Shown here: positions 1 through 8,293 of the stretch, piece after piece
Layout of the letters: each line of letters starts with the position of its first letter
Position numbering within the stretch: the first letter of the stretch is position 1
Assembly: GCA_030584065.1 (NCBI GenBank)
Contig: CP129489.1
Location: 1,078,640 to 1,142,639, forward strand
Origin: Flavobacteriales bacterium
Lineage (GTDB): Bacteria; Bacteroidota; Bacteroidia; Flavobacteriales_F; PHOS-HE28
Reading direction: 5' to 3'
Length of the DNA stretch: 64,000 nt
Translations under genes and position numbers: made by a program
The notes under the pieces: model-generated
The model's input: the letters and a program-made list of their open reading frames with translations, nothing else
Told to the model about the DNA's origin: nothing
Database searches by the model: none

Positions 1-170
1 TGGTAGAGCAGCGGCTGGAAGCAGTGGTGGTTCTGCTTGTCGAGGAGGAGCACCTTATAGGGCTGGCCGGCCAGCCCCTGCACCACCTCCAGGCCGGCGA
101 ACCCGCCGCCGACCACGATCACCGTTGGATAGGGCAGCTTGTCGTACCGGTGCTTATCGATGGTCCACAT
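1..170 (-). CDS. NAD(P)/FAD-dependent oxidoreductase, NDH-2 type (N-terminal fragment)
   Basis: The window edge cuts this gene and only the first 56 residues are present. They contain a Rossmann dinucleotide-binding motif VVGGGFAGLEV followed by a second strand LLLDKQNHHCFQPLLY, which is the typical start of type II NADH dehydrogenases and related membrane-associated flavoproteins that pass electrons from NADH to quinone. The ATG ends at base 170 and is divergent from mnmE with only 32 bp between the two start codons. A weak promoter-like GAACTTAG (bases 176-183, minus strand) lies 5 nt upstream of the ATG. The exact substrate cannot be read from this fragment. Confidence 0.8.
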   Translation of the reverse strand, partial: MWTIDKHRYDKLPYPTVIVVGGGFAGLEVVQGLAGQPYKVLLLDKQNHHCFQPLLY

Positions 171-185
171 GGGGGCTAAGTTCCG

Positions 186-193
186 GACATTTG
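186..193 (+). promoter_or_regulatory. -7 promoter element GACATTTG upstream of mnmE
   Basis: This matches the Bacteroidota -7 element TAnnTTTG in six of eight positions, including the TTTG half. It ends 9 nt before the chosen mnmE ATG at 203, so the predicted leader is only a few bases long. Confidence 0.45.
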
Positions 194-202
194 CCACCGC
201 TG

Positions 203-1552
203 ATGCTGCTCCGCGACACCATCGCCGCCCTGTCCACCGCCCCGGGCACCGGTGCCATCGCACTGGCCCGGCTGTCAGGGCCCGATGCCATCCGCGTGGC
301 TCGCTCGCTGGTGCCCGGCCTGCCGGAGGAGCCCACGGACCGACACGCCTATCTCGCAGCGCTCAGCGATTCCGAGGGCCGGATCGACGAGGGCCTGGCA
401 ACGGTGTTCAAGGCCCCCCGCTCCTACACCGGCGAGGACGTGGTGGAGCTGGCTGTGCACGGCTCGCCCTACATCCAGCAGCGCGTGATGGAGGCGCTGC
501 TCGCGGCTGGCGCGCGGCTGGCGCTCCCCGGCGAGTTCACGCAGCGTGCCTTCCTCAACCGCAAGCTCGACCTCAGCCAGGCCGAGGCCGTAGCCGACCT
601 CATCGCCAGCCAGAGCGCCGCGCAGCACCGGCTGGCGCTCCAGCAGCTCCGTGGCGGATTCGGTCAGCGGATCGAAGGGCTCCGCCAGCAGCTCATCGAT
701 TTCGCCGCGCTGGTGGAGCTCGAGCTGGATTTCGGCGAGGAGGATGTGGAATTCGCGAAGCGGCCGCAGCTCGTGGAGCTCATCGATGGGGTGGCCGCGG
801 TCTGCACCGGGCTCATCGACAGCTTCCGCTACGGCAATGCCGTAAAGCAGGGCGTTCCAGTGGCCATCGTGGGCGCCCCCAACAGCGGCAAGAGCACGCT
901 GCTGAATGCGCTGCTGGAGGAGGACCGCGCCATCGTGAGCGACATCCCGGGCACCACGCGCGATACCGTGGAGGAGGCCATCACCATCGGCGGGGTGCTC
1001 TTCCGCTTCATCGATACCGCCGGAATCCGCCGAACCGACGATGCCATCGAGCGGATGGGCATCGAGCGCAGTTACAGGAAGGCCCGCGAGGCCGCCATCG
1101 TGGTGCTCCTGGGCGATGCAACGGTGATGAACGAACAGGCCTTCGCCTTCGAGGCCGCCATGCTGCGCGAGCGCATCGGTGAAGGGCCTGTGATCATCCC
1201 GGTGCTCAACAAGGCCGACCTGGCCCTCACCCCCCCTGGATCGACCCTCGCCATCAGCGCGAAGGCCGGGCAAGGCCTCGAAGCCCTCCGGGAGCGCTTC
1301 CTGGTGCAGGTCAATGCCCTGCAGGGCGGCACCGGCGATGCGGCGGTGACCAACGCCCGCCATGTGGATGCGCTCACCAAGGCACGCGCAGCGCTGCATG
1401 ATGCCCGCAACGCCATCGAGCGCGGACTCAGCGGCGAGTTGCTGGCAGTGGACCTCCGACGGGCGCAGCACCACCTTGGCGAGATCACCGGGCGCATCAC
1501 GCCGGATGATCTGCTCGGCAGCATCTTCAGCCGGTTCTGCATCGGCAAGTAG
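203..1552 (+). CDS. mnmE: tRNA uridine-5-carboxymethylaminomethyl(34) synthesis GTPase MnmE
   Basis: MnmE works with MnmG to modify the wobble uridine (cmnm5U) of several tRNAs. The 449-residue protein has the N-terminal tetrahydrofolate-binding domain beginning DTIAALSTAPGTGAIA, a helical domain, an inserted G domain from about residue 215 with P-loop GAPNSGKST (about 222), the TTRDT switch, DTAG and NKAD, and the family C-terminus ending FCIGK with the conserved cysteine. Length is normal for the family. I chose the ATG at 203 rather than an upstream in-frame start because the family N-terminus begins at that point and a promoter element sits just before it. MnmG is not in the window. Confidence 0.97.
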   Translation: MLLRDTIAALSTAPGTGAIALARLSGPDAIRVARSLVPGLPEEPTDRHAYLAALSDSEGRIDEGLATVFKAPRSYTGEDVVELAVHGSPYIQQRVMEALLAAGARLALPGEFTQRAFLNRKLDLSQAEAVADLIASQSAAQHRLALQQLRGGFGQRIEGLRQQLIDFAALVELELDFGEEDVEFAKRPQLVELIDGVAAVCTGLIDSFRYGNAVKQGVPVAIVGAPNSGKSTLLNALLEEDRAIVSDIPGTTRDTVEEAITIGGVLFRFIDTAGIRRTDDAIERMGIERSYRKAREAAIVVLLGDATVMNEQAFAFEAAMLRERIGEGPVIIPVLNKADLALTPPGSTLAISAKAGQGLEALRERFLVQVNALQGGTGDAAVTNARHVDALTKARAALHDARNAIERGLSGELLAVDLRRAQHHLGEITGRITPDDLLGSIFSRFCIGK

Positions 1553-1665
1553 CAATGCTGCCTGCCGACCATGCTCCGCGGCACGCATCTCCACGCAACT
1601 CATCGCCGCAGGTCACGTAGGAAGGGCCTCCTAATCAAGGGGATGCTCCCCAGCCCTCCGTCATC

Positions 1666-2856
1666 GTGACCATAAACGCTGGTTCAATCAGGCTTGGCCG
1701 CCACTCCTCCCCGGCAGTTATCGCCACAGCCCTCGCAGGGCTGCTGACCCTCGCTTCCACCGCTCAGGACGATGGACAGGAGTACCGCATCCTGAAAGTG
1801 GGCGGCACCGAGAGCATCGCCGGCTACCTCACCAGCTGGATCGATGTTTCGCCGGATGGCAGCACCGTGGGCCTCTCCGCCACGCAAGGCTTCCCCTACC
1901 GACTCTTCCCCGCCAGCGACGAGGCCCAGGTGCGCACCATCGACGTGGGAAACTGGTACGCCGGGTCCCGCGCACGCTTCAGCAGCACAGGCAGATACAT
2001 CCTGCTGCAGCAGCTTTTCTACCTGGACTATGCCCCCAACAAGGACCGGCCCATCAAGTACGAGGTGGTCGACGTGACCACAGGCAAGGCGGTCTTCTCC
2101 ATGGACGAGCTGTATGCGGCCGCCTTGACACCCGACGAGACCACCGTGGTGACCCTGGGCAAGGATGGTCTTCACCTGGTGGACCTCGGTTCCGGCAAGC
2201 GCCGGTCGACAGGACTGGAACGCATGGGCAATGCCGTTGCGGTGAGCACCGATGGCCAGCGTGTTGCCGTGGCCCACAAGCCCACGAAAGCGGAACTGGA
2301 AGCGCTGACCGGGCTGCGCAACGACAAGGACGCACTGAAAAACGCGCTGAAAGTGGGCCAGTTGGTGACGGTGTACGACCTGGCCACCCTGAAGCCGCTC
2401 TACACGCTGAACGAGCTCTTCGACAAGATCTTCCGGTTGGAGTACAGCCCCGATGGGCAGGACCTGTGGATCCACGCCAAACCGCACACGCGGAAGGGCG
2501 GCAATCCCAACCCGAACCAGTGCTACGTGAGCGTGGCCGATGCCCGGACCGGTGCCATGCGCCGCACCGCGTTCCCTTCCCTGGCGCAGTACGAACCTGA
2601 TTTCCGCATCAGTCCTGACGGGAAACTCTTCGCCATCGGCAGCCAGGGCAACAAGTTCATGGAGGTGCACCTCTACGAGCGCGCCACCGGCCGCATGGTG
2701 GACCGCTTCGTACTGAGCTACCGCCTGTTCGAGAAGATGGCCAGCAAGGCCGAGTTCCCCAGCGATGGCCGGGTCTCCTTCGTGTTCCTGCCCGATGGCC
2801 GGCGCATGCTCATGACGTTCGGCAACCGCCTCATCGAATGGACCTACGCCCCATGA
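1666..2856 (+). CDS. Secreted WD40/YVTN-like beta-propeller protein
   Basis: The 396-residue protein has a signal-peptide-like N-terminus (hydrophobic segment about residues 16-30, ending in ASTAQ) followed by propeller-type repeats with SPDG and STDG turns, for example DVSPDGSTVG, AVSTDGQRVAV, EYSPDGQDLW and RISPDGKLFAI. The only plausible start is GTG at 1666. Its stop overlaps the start of the next gene in an ATGA junction and a second, larger propeller protein follows, so the three genes form an operon. The proteins probably act in the periplasm or at the cell surface. I see no catalytic motif and do not assign a function. Confidence 0.75.
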   Translation: MTINAGSIRLGRHSSPAVIATALAGLLTLASTAQDDGQEYRILKVGGTESIAGYLTSWIDVSPDGSTVGLSATQGFPYRLFPASDEAQVRTIDVGNWYAGSRARFSSTGRYILLQQLFYLDYAPNKDRPIKYEVVDVTTGKAVFSMDELYAAALTPDETTVVTLGKDGLHLVDLGSGKRRSTGLERMGNAVAVSTDGQRVAVAHKPTKAELEALTGLRNDKDALKNALKVGQLVTVYDLATLKPLYTLNELFDKIFRLEYSPDGQDLWIHAKPHTRKGGNPNPNQCYVSVADARTGAMRRTAFPSLAQYEPDFRISPDGKLFAIGSQGNKFMEVHLYERATGRMVDRFVLSYRLFEKMASKAEFPSDGRVSFVFLPDGRRMLMTFGNRLIEWTYAP

Positions 2857-3230
2857 AACACCTTCTCACCATCCTGTTCCTGGTGAGCATCGGTCTCACC
2901 GCCGCGGCCCAGAAGAAGGAGCTGCTGGAGGACAAGGAGACCATCCTGGCCCGCGCCACTCTGGCGCTGGATGCCGCCCTGCAGCCTGGACAACCCCTGC
3001 ATGAGGCGGTGGTGAAGGAACAGCTCATCGGCCGCTATGTGATCCAGGTGAGCTTCCGCGAGAAGGGCGATATCAGCAGCGTGTTCGTGGTGAGCGCCGA
3101 GATGCACGACCAGCGTTCGCAGAACCGCTTCAAGGACCTGGTCCATCAGCTGGAGCTGCCTTTCAAGATGCCCAAGGGCCGTCAGTACCGCATTGAACAC
3201 ACGTTCGACCTCAACACCATCCACCGATAA
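2853..3230 (+). CDS. Small secreted protein of unknown function
   Basis: This 125-residue protein starts at the ATG inside the ATGA overlap with the upstream propeller gene, which implies translational coupling. It has a clear signal peptide (MKHLLTILFLVSIGLTAAAQ) and then a charged alpha/beta-looking region of about 105 residues. The phrase YVIQVSFREKGDISSVFVVS is reminiscent of the short C-terminal domain of TonB-like energy transducers, but the family signature is not present, so this is only a suggestion. It sits between two propeller proteins and may be their partner. Confidence 0.7.
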   Translation: MKHLLTILFLVSIGLTAAAQKKELLEDKETILARATLALDAALQPGQPLHEAVVKEQLIGRYVIQVSFREKGDISSVFVVSAEMHDQRSQNRFKDLVHQLELPFKMPKGRQYRIEHTFDLNTIHR

Positions 3231-3253
3231 GAAGCGACAACAACCCACCGACC

Positions 3254-4900
3254 ATGAAACATCTGCTCATCACCGGATCACTGCTGTGTGCCACGGGGCT
3301 GCTTGCCCAGGAGGACATGCCCACGATGTGGGAGACCAAACTGGAGCACCGCATCGAACATACCGGCACCGGCACCGAGGAGCGTGGCTACAGCTACGCC
3401 GCCAGCGAGAAGGAGATCACCGTTTTCGACAACAAGACCGGCGCCACGCGGTGGACCGGCAGGTTCAAAGACCTGGCACCGCGCCTGAACAAGGTGGACG
3501 AACTGGTCCCCTTCTGGGAGAGCAACGTGCTCTTCCTCTTCGACCGCAAGATGGGCAAGGACCAGATCGCCTGCCTGGACATGAGCGATGGCCGCCTGCT
3601 ATGGGCCACGGACAAGTACCAGAACGTGACCGATGAGAACGTGGTGTACATCCCCGAGCTGGATGGCTTCGCGATCTCGCTGAAGGAGCGCCTGGTGTGG
3701 ATGATGGCCCGCACCGGCGAGGAGCGCTGGAGCACCGACAAGTTCAAGGGCGTGGTGGGCCAGTACGTGGTCACCGGCGACAACAAGCTGGTGATGGTGA
3801 ACTTCGTGCCCGGCAACCTGGGGGCCCTCTTCAGCGGTTACAAGAACCAGATCGTCCGGATCGACCTCACCAACGGCAACATCCTGTGGGAGAACACCTA
3901 CGTGGGCCGCGCCGAACGCAAAGTGATATCCAAGGAGTTCCTCTATGACCTGGACGTGGTGGGCGACAAGGTCTTCCTGCGCATGAACGGCATGCAGGTG
4001 TACGACCTGAACACCGGTGCCAACATCTACACCGCGGCCTTCGATTACACCCCGGACAAGCTCGTGGGAGCACCTGCCGGCGCCAAGAAGTTCGGCGTGT
4101 ACCATGCCGTGGCCGATCCGGTGGTCGTGGGCGACGACCTCTACGTGCTGGACATGAGCAACAAGAAGAGCCAGTACGTGAAGAAGTACGACAAGAACAG
4201 CGGCAAGCTGCTGTGGACCAGCCCGGAAATCAAGGAGGCCCGCGCCATCCCGGCCATGTACGTGGTGGGCGACCGTGTGCTGCTGCAGATCGGCGGCAAT
4301 GTGGAGGCCCAGGCCTACATCTACAAGCGTGAGCCTGACGGCCAGGGCGGCTGGCGCATCACCGAGGAGTGGCGCATCTGGCATCCCAACGTGAAGCCCA
4401 ACGGCATCCAGGCCTTCAGCACGGCGGATGGCAGCCTGGCATGGGAGAGCGAGCGCTTCAGGAAGGGCATCACAAACGCCGTGGTGGTGGGCGATCAGTT
4501 CATCGTGTGCAGCGGCAAGGAACTCTACAGCATGGATATCGCCACCGGGGCCGAGAAATACGCCGTGCCCGTATCCAAAGGCGGCCTTGGCCTCGCCGAC
4601 CAGATCATGGTGTACAAGGACATGATCGTGGTGATCGGGGACAAGGGCGTAAGCACCTTCAACGCCAAGACCGGCGCACCCGTGGCCATGGGCAAGTACA
4701 AGAAGAGCGACCTGGAGGACTTCGAGGGCGACCGCATGATCCTGAAGACTGACAAGGCCGACATCGCCTGCTTCGACCTGGACGATTGCACCTACAAGCA
4801 GTTCAATGCTCGCACGGGAGCCATCACCAGCATGAGCACGGACGGCAACTTCGTCTACGTCTACGAGAAGAAGAACGTCACCAAGGTGGGTACGCGATAG
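3254..4900 (+). CDS. Secreted PQQ-like beta-propeller repeat protein
   Basis: The 548-residue protein starts with a signal peptide (MKHLLITGSLLCATGLLAQ) and continues as a repeat protein in which units of 40-60 residues end in patterns such as DNKTGATRW, MSDGRLLWATDKY, RTGEERWSTDKF, LTNGNILWENTY, NSGKLLWTSPE and ADGSLAWESERF. This G-x-x-x-W pattern is the signature of PQQ/BamB-like eight-bladed propellers. No quinoprotein dehydrogenase active-site residues are evident, so a scaffold or binding role is more likely than catalysis. It is the last gene of the three-gene operon, 23 bp after the small secreted protein, and is followed by a hairpin terminator. Confidence 0.8.
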   Translation: MKHLLITGSLLCATGLLAQEDMPTMWETKLEHRIEHTGTGTEERGYSYAASEKEITVFDNKTGATRWTGRFKDLAPRLNKVDELVPFWESNVLFLFDRKMGKDQIACLDMSDGRLLWATDKYQNVTDENVVYIPELDGFAISLKERLVWMMARTGEERWSTDKFKGVVGQYVVTGDNKLVMVNFVPGNLGALFSGYKNQIVRIDLTNGNILWENTYVGRAERKVISKEFLYDLDVVGDKVFLRMNGMQVYDLNTGANIYTAAFDYTPDKLVGAPAGAKKFGVYHAVADPVVVGDDLYVLDMSNKKSQYVKKYDKNSGKLLWTSPEIKEARAIPAMYVVGDRVLLQIGGNVEAQAYIYKREPDGQGGWRITEEWRIWHPNVKPNGIQAFSTADGSLAWESERFRKGITNAVVVGDQFIVCSGKELYSMDIATGAEKYAVPVSKGGLGLADQIMVYKDMIVVIGDKGVSTFNAKTGAPVAMGKYKKSDLEDFEGDRMILKTDKADIACFDLDDCTYKQFNARTGAITSMSTDGNFVYVYEKKNVTKVGTR

Positions 4901-4920
4901 GCGGCTTGCACAAAGAGCAG

Positions 4921-4950
4921 CGCGGGCCGTGGCGGAAGCTGCGGCCCGCG
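4921..4950. terminator. Intrinsic-type hairpin between convergent genes
   Basis: A perfect 9-bp stem (CGCGGGCCG and CGGCCCGCG) with a 12-nt loop lies 20 bp after the propeller operon and 6 bp before the end of the NlpE-like gene on the other strand, so it can serve both. Confidence 0.6.
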
Positions 4951-4956
4951 TGGCGT

Positions 4957-5718
4957 TCAGGGACACGCCTCCGCAGACCCAAGCACACGGTGGATGAAGA
5001 TGTACTCATCCGCCCCATCGCCCTCCATGGCCGGCCCCATGGCCAGGCTGCACTCCACCTCGATCAACCAGGGATCGCCGCCTTGCTTCACGCTTCGCAG
5101 GTAGCGCCGTTCAAGCTCGGCGGTATTCAGGCTGCCCAGCACCTCGCCCTCATCCGTCCATTCCTCGCCACCGGCGCAGGGCCAGCTGAAGGGGGATCCG
5201 CAGGGCCTGAAGCTCATGGCATCGGCCATGTAGGTGAATTCGCCACGGAGCCGCATGCGCGGAATCTCATCGCCGATCTCATCCGCCAGCTTCTCCAGGG
5301 CCATGCCCGCCGACGCACCCACCCCGTTGATCACATCCATGAAAGCAAGCCCCGTCTCCGTACGCTGGTAGTGGTCAGGCGGGTTTCCACCGTGCTGGAA
5401 CCGGAGCAGGCCGGTGGCAGGTCCGCCCGGCAGATCGACCGCCTGCCATCTCCCGATCGCCCCTTCCGGCAAGGTGTCCGCCTCACCGCGCCGCTGCCGG
5501 ATCACGAAGGTGCTGTCGCTCCGCACCCACAGTTGCACGGTCATCCTCCGGTCCTCGCCAAGCGGAAAGGTCCCTTCGTAGTAGCCGGGCCAATCAGCTA
5601 CCATCCGGGCCGATGCAGTGGTGTCGGCGAGCGCTGCCGCATTCTCCGTGGCCGGGGCGGGATCGGATCCGCATGACACAAGCAAGGCACAAGCGGCAAG
5701 CGATCGCAGTGGATGCAT
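4957..5718 (-). CDS. NlpE-like lipoprotein
   Basis: The 253-residue protein begins with a lipoprotein signal sequence with lipobox LVSC at about residues 13-16, so it should be membrane-anchored. The following segment (WPGYYEGTFPLGEDRRMTV and then a short beta-rich stretch with GRWQ) resembles the NlpE N-terminal beta-barrel domain of copper/envelope-stress lipoproteins. The middle contains FTYMADAMSFRPCGSPFSW, a pattern I associate with the second domain of NlpE/META-type lipoproteins. An alternative ATG exists at 5736, but the promoter element TAACTTCG (5737-5744) abuts it directly, so transcription would start inside that reading. This favours the ATG at 5718. The NlpE assignment is by fold pattern, and the CXXC metal motif of E. 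coli NlpE is not seen. Confidence 0.65.
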   Translation of the reverse strand: MHPLRSLAACALLVSCGSDPAPATENAAALADTTASARMVADWPGYYEGTFPLGEDRRMTVQLWVRSDSTFVIRQRRGEADTLPEGAIGRWQAVDLPGGPATGLLRFQHGGNPPDHYQRTETGLAFMDVINGVGASAGMALEKLADEIGDEIPRMRLRGEFTYMADAMSFRPCGSPFSWPCAGGEEWTDEGEVLGSLNTAELERRYLRSVKQGGDPWLIEVECSLAMGPAMEGDGADEYIFIHRVLGSAEACP

Positions 5719-5736
5719 GAGGGAAGGATGATGCAT

Positions 5737-5744
5737 CGAAGTTA
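5737..5744 (-). promoter_or_regulatory. -7 element TAACTTCG of the NlpE-like gene
   Basis: TAnnTTCG element 18 nt upstream of the ATG at 5718. It decides the start codon because the alternative ATG at 5736 touches the element. It lies next to the divergent wbqC element. Confidence 0.55.
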
Positions 5745-5750
5745 GGGCGC

Positions 5751-5758
5751 GACCTTTG
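5751..5758 (+). promoter_or_regulatory. -7 element GACCTTTG of the WbqC-family gene
   Basis: Six of eight positions match TAnnTTTG. The element ends 5 nt before the ATG at 5764, which predicts a leaderless mRNA. Confidence 0.5.
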
Positions 5759-5763
5759 GCACC

Positions 5764-6447
5764 ATGGACCCTGTCCTCTCCGCCTTCTACTTCGGCTGCG
5801 TGGAGCACTACCACCTGCTGGCCGGCCATCCAAGGGCGATCATCGACATTGGGGAGCACTACGAGCGGCAGAGTTACCGCACCCGCACCCGCATCGTGGG
5901 GCCAAACGGGGTGCAGGACCTCAATGTGCGCATTGCCCGCGACCACGGCAAAAAGATGCCCATGCGGTCGGTGGAGCTGAGCTATGCGGAGACCTGGCCC
6001 GAGCAGCATCTGCATGCGATCCGCAGTGCCTACGGGAAGACGCCATGGTTCATCCATTACATCGATGACATCGAGGCCGTGCTGATGGCCCGGCACCGGC
6101 TCCTCATCGAGCTTGACCTGGCGACGATGCGGCTGGGCATGAAATGGCTGGGGCTGAAGACCGAGGTGGAGGTGAGCAAGGAGTACGTGGGCGCCAGCCG
6201 CTCCGCCCCACCTGAGGCGGGCGATGCAGGTCCCGATGCGGCGCTTTCCCACTTGTCCTACAGCCGCTCGCCGTTCGACTTCCGCGCCGCCCTGCACCCG
6301 AAGCGGCCCCTCCCGCCTGAACTGAAGGGAGCGCCACCCTACCCGCAGGTATTTGCCGACCGCCATGGCTTCCAGCCCCGCTTGAGCGTCATCGACCTGG
6401 TGATGAACACCGGGCCGGAGGCCGCCCGAACCATCCGCAGGCCTTGA
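5764..6447 (+). CDS. WbqC family protein
   Basis: The 227-residue protein has the WbqC-like pattern: an early YFG motif (AFYFGCVEHYHLLAG), then YERQSYRTRTRIVGPNG, a central basic and aromatic region with AETWPEQHLHAIRSAYGKTP and FIHYIDDIEAV, and a C-terminal conserved block. WbqC proteins are associated with polysaccharide or sugar-amine metabolism, but their reaction is not firmly established. The gene stands alone and divergent from the NlpE-like gene. Residues 130-160 form a variable, Pro/Ala-rich insertion compared with what I remember of the family. Confidence 0.8.
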   Translation: MDPVLSAFYFGCVEHYHLLAGHPRAIIDIGEHYERQSYRTRTRIVGPNGVQDLNVRIARDHGKKMPMRSVELSYAETWPEQHLHAIRSAYGKTPWFIHYIDDIEAVLMARHRLLIELDLATMRLGMKWLGLKTEVEVSKEYVGASRSAPPEAGDAGPDAALSHLSYSRSPFDFRAALHPKRPLPPELKGAPPYPQVFADRHGFQPRLSVIDLVMNTGPEAARTIRRP

Positions 6448-6504
6448 GCGGCGGGCGGTCCAGGGCTGATCCGGCCTCGCCGCTCATCCCCGGCGCTTCC
6501 GCCG

Positions 6505-6512
6505 TACCTTCG
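6505..6512 (+). promoter_or_regulatory. -7 element TACCTTCG of the cold-shock-domain gene
   Basis: Perfect TAnnTTCG element 104 nt upstream of the ATG at 6617. The long leader is typical of cold-shock mRNAs. Confidence 0.55.
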
Positions 6513-6616
6513 CCGCACGAGCGCTGTTCAGCAACACTTGATCGGACACCTGATCCGCGCATAGCGGCCCATGCGACCAAGGACCACCTGAGCGGGAGAA
6601 ACGTTCGGTGCGATAC

Positions 6617-7054
6617 ATGGCCACATTCGAGAAGCGCGAGAAAGAGAAGAAACGGCAGCAGAAGAAGGAGGAGAAGGAACGCCGCAAACAGGAACGCAAG
6701 GCCAATTCCCCCGGCGGCGGCCTGGAGAACATGATGGCCTATGTGGATGAATTCGGTCGCATCACGGATACACCGCCCGACCCCGCCAAGCGCAAGGAGA
6801 TCGACATCTCCGAGATCGAGATCGGCGTTCCGCGCCGCGCGCAGGAGGATGAGCAGCCCGCCATCCGCAGCGGCCGGGTCGATTTCTTCGACTCCAGCAA
6901 GGGCTTCGGATTCATCCGTGAGGACGGCACGCAGGAGCGCTTCTTCGTGCATGTGAGCCGGGTGGAGGACGCCATCGCAGATGGGGACAAGGTGCGCTTC
7001 GAAGTGGAGCGCGGCCCCAAGGGCATGAATGCGGTGAATGTGAAGAAGGCGTGA
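6617..7054 (+). CDS. Cold-shock-domain protein with basic/acidic N-terminal extension
   Basis: The 145-residue protein has a C-terminal cold-shock domain (about residues 80-145) with RNP1 KGFGFIR and RNP2 FFVHVS, so it should bind single-stranded RNA or DNA. Residues 1-35 are almost entirely Lys, Arg, Glu and Gln (EKREKEKKRQQKKEEKERR), predicted as a charged helix, and a linker follows. This long form is common in Bacteroidota alongside the short CspA type (see 15230-15421). The ATG at 6617 was preferred over an in-frame GTG at 6608. A TAnnTTCG promoter gives a leader of about 100 nt. Confidence 0.9.
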   Translation: MATFEKREKEKKRQQKKEEKERRKQERKANSPGGGLENMMAYVDEFGRITDTPPDPAKRKEIDISEIEIGVPRRAQEDEQPAIRSGRVDFFDSSKGFGFIREDGTQERFFVHVSRVEDAIADGDKVRFEVERGPKGMNAVNVKKA

Positions 7055-7440
7055 TTGGCAGCAGCCGCTGACCACAAGATCCTGCTGCAGTAGCGATCAA
7101 TCCCTGATCACGCGCTGCGGCCAAGCACAGCCTGCCGCCTCCGCCCGCGGTGAACAGAGGCCCTGCGGCTAGGCGCTCAGGTCCATGGTGCCACCCGATG
7201 ATGCGTCTCTGCTTCACCTGCACGCCGGCGGCGCGGAGCAACCGTATTGCAGGCGAGCACTTCGAGGTCGGTGCCCTGACCTGGCCATGCAGGCAGCCAT
7301 GATGCGCCATGCAGGAAGCGGGCGACTGCAGTTGGCACCCATCCCAATCGCGAATCCGATATCGCCCAAGGCTGCATTCGAACCCGGAAGGGCACGAACA
7401 GGCTGGGAGGCTGGGCGCTGCGGCTGCCAGCGTGCGGGGA
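7055..7440. other. Intergenic region without recognisable gene
   Basis: Nearly 400 bp between the cold-shock-domain gene and the next promoter. Open frames here have no family match that I recognise and no start or promoter context. I see no tRNA, repeat or strong hairpin. Confidence 0.5.
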
Positions 7441-7448
7441 TACCTTCG
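7441..7448 (+). promoter_or_regulatory. -7 element TACCTTCG, leaderless configuration
   Basis: Perfect TAnnTTCG ending 4 nt before the ATG at 7453. Confidence 0.55.
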
Positions 7449-7452
7449 CACC

Positions 7453-8271
7453 ATGGTCCGCTCCTGCCTCGCCGCTGCATTCACGATCTCCGCGATCCAA
7501 TCATGCGCGCAGCCGCGCGCCAACATCGCCGGCCCGGACCAGTTCATCTGCGGCACAGCCACCTCCATGAACGCACAGCCCTTGGCTGCGCTTGAAACCG
7601 GCCAATGGTCCGTGCTGCAGGGCAGCGCGCAGTTCAGCGACATCGGCTCACCTGCCACCCCGGTCACGGGGCTGTCCTTGGGCGAGAACATCCTCCGCTG
7701 GACCGTGCTCTCGCCAACGGGCACGGAAACGGACCTGGTTTCCATCTGGTGCTACAGCAGCGCCATGCCCTCGGCGGACGCCGGACCCGACCAGACCGTT
7801 CCGCCTTGGCCCGGCGCTGTCCAACTGAATGGCTCCACCCCGGTTGCGCCGGCCACCTGCCTTTGGACGCTAGTATCCGGCAGCGGCATCTTCAGCGACC
7901 CCTCTGACCCGCAGGCGACGTTCTCCGCGCCTGCCATAGGAACCAACGTGCTGCAATGGAGCTGCGACAACGGCCCCTGCGGCCAGAGTTCAGATGCCGT
8001 GGTGATCGAAGGCGTCGTGGGCATCGATGATGCGAACGCCCCGATGGCGGCCATCCGGTACGATGCCCAGCAGCATGCACTCGTGATCACGGGTGCCCGC
8101 GAAGCGATGGACCTGGTGATCCATGATGCGCAAGGCCGTGAGGTGCGTTCCGTGCGCACGCCCGCCGGAGCGGGCCTCTGGAAACTGGATGACCTGCCGG
8201 ACGGCGTGTACGTGGCGTCCGCTTCAACGAACGTGCGGCGCATCACGCTGCGGTTCGCGGCCACCCATTGA
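7453..8271 (+). CDS. Secreted PKD/SprB-repeat-like protein with T9SS-type C-terminal domain
   Basis: The 272-residue protein has a signal peptide (MVRSCLAAAFTISAIQSCAQ) and two Ig-like repeats, each beginning with an A-x-A-G-P-D-Q motif (NIAGPDQFICG and DAGPDQTVPPW) and containing a W-S/T-L-x-S-G-S core (QWSVLQGSAQF, LWTLVSGSGIF). These are typical of Bacteroidota gliding or adhesin surface proteins. The last 75 residues (ALVITGAREAMDLVIHDAQG to GVYVASASTNVRRITLRF) look like a T9SS type A sorting domain, so the protein is probably exported across the outer membrane. The start follows a promoter element by 4 nt. It is followed by the TonB-like gene after 22 bp. Confidence 0.75.
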   Translation: MVRSCLAAAFTISAIQSCAQPRANIAGPDQFICGTATSMNAQPLAALETGQWSVLQGSAQFSDIGSPATPVTGLSLGENILRWTVLSPTGTETDLVSIWCYSSAMPSADAGPDQTVPPWPGAVQLNGSTPVAPATCLWTLVSGSGIFSDPSDPQATFSAPAIGTNVLQWSCDNGPCGQSSDAVVIEGVVGIDDANAPMAAIRYDAQQHALVITGAREAMDLVIHDAQGREVRSVRTPAGAGLWKLDDLPDGVYVASASTNVRRITLRFAATH

Positions 8272-8293
8272 ACATGCACGAACCCTAGAGCCC

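Noticed and set aside
6446-6485. Inverted repeat GAGCGGCG / CGCCGCTC as a terminator for the WbqC gene
   Set aside because: The stem is only 8 bp with a 24-nt loop and overlaps the stop codon. It is weaker than the other terminators and could be chance at this G+C.
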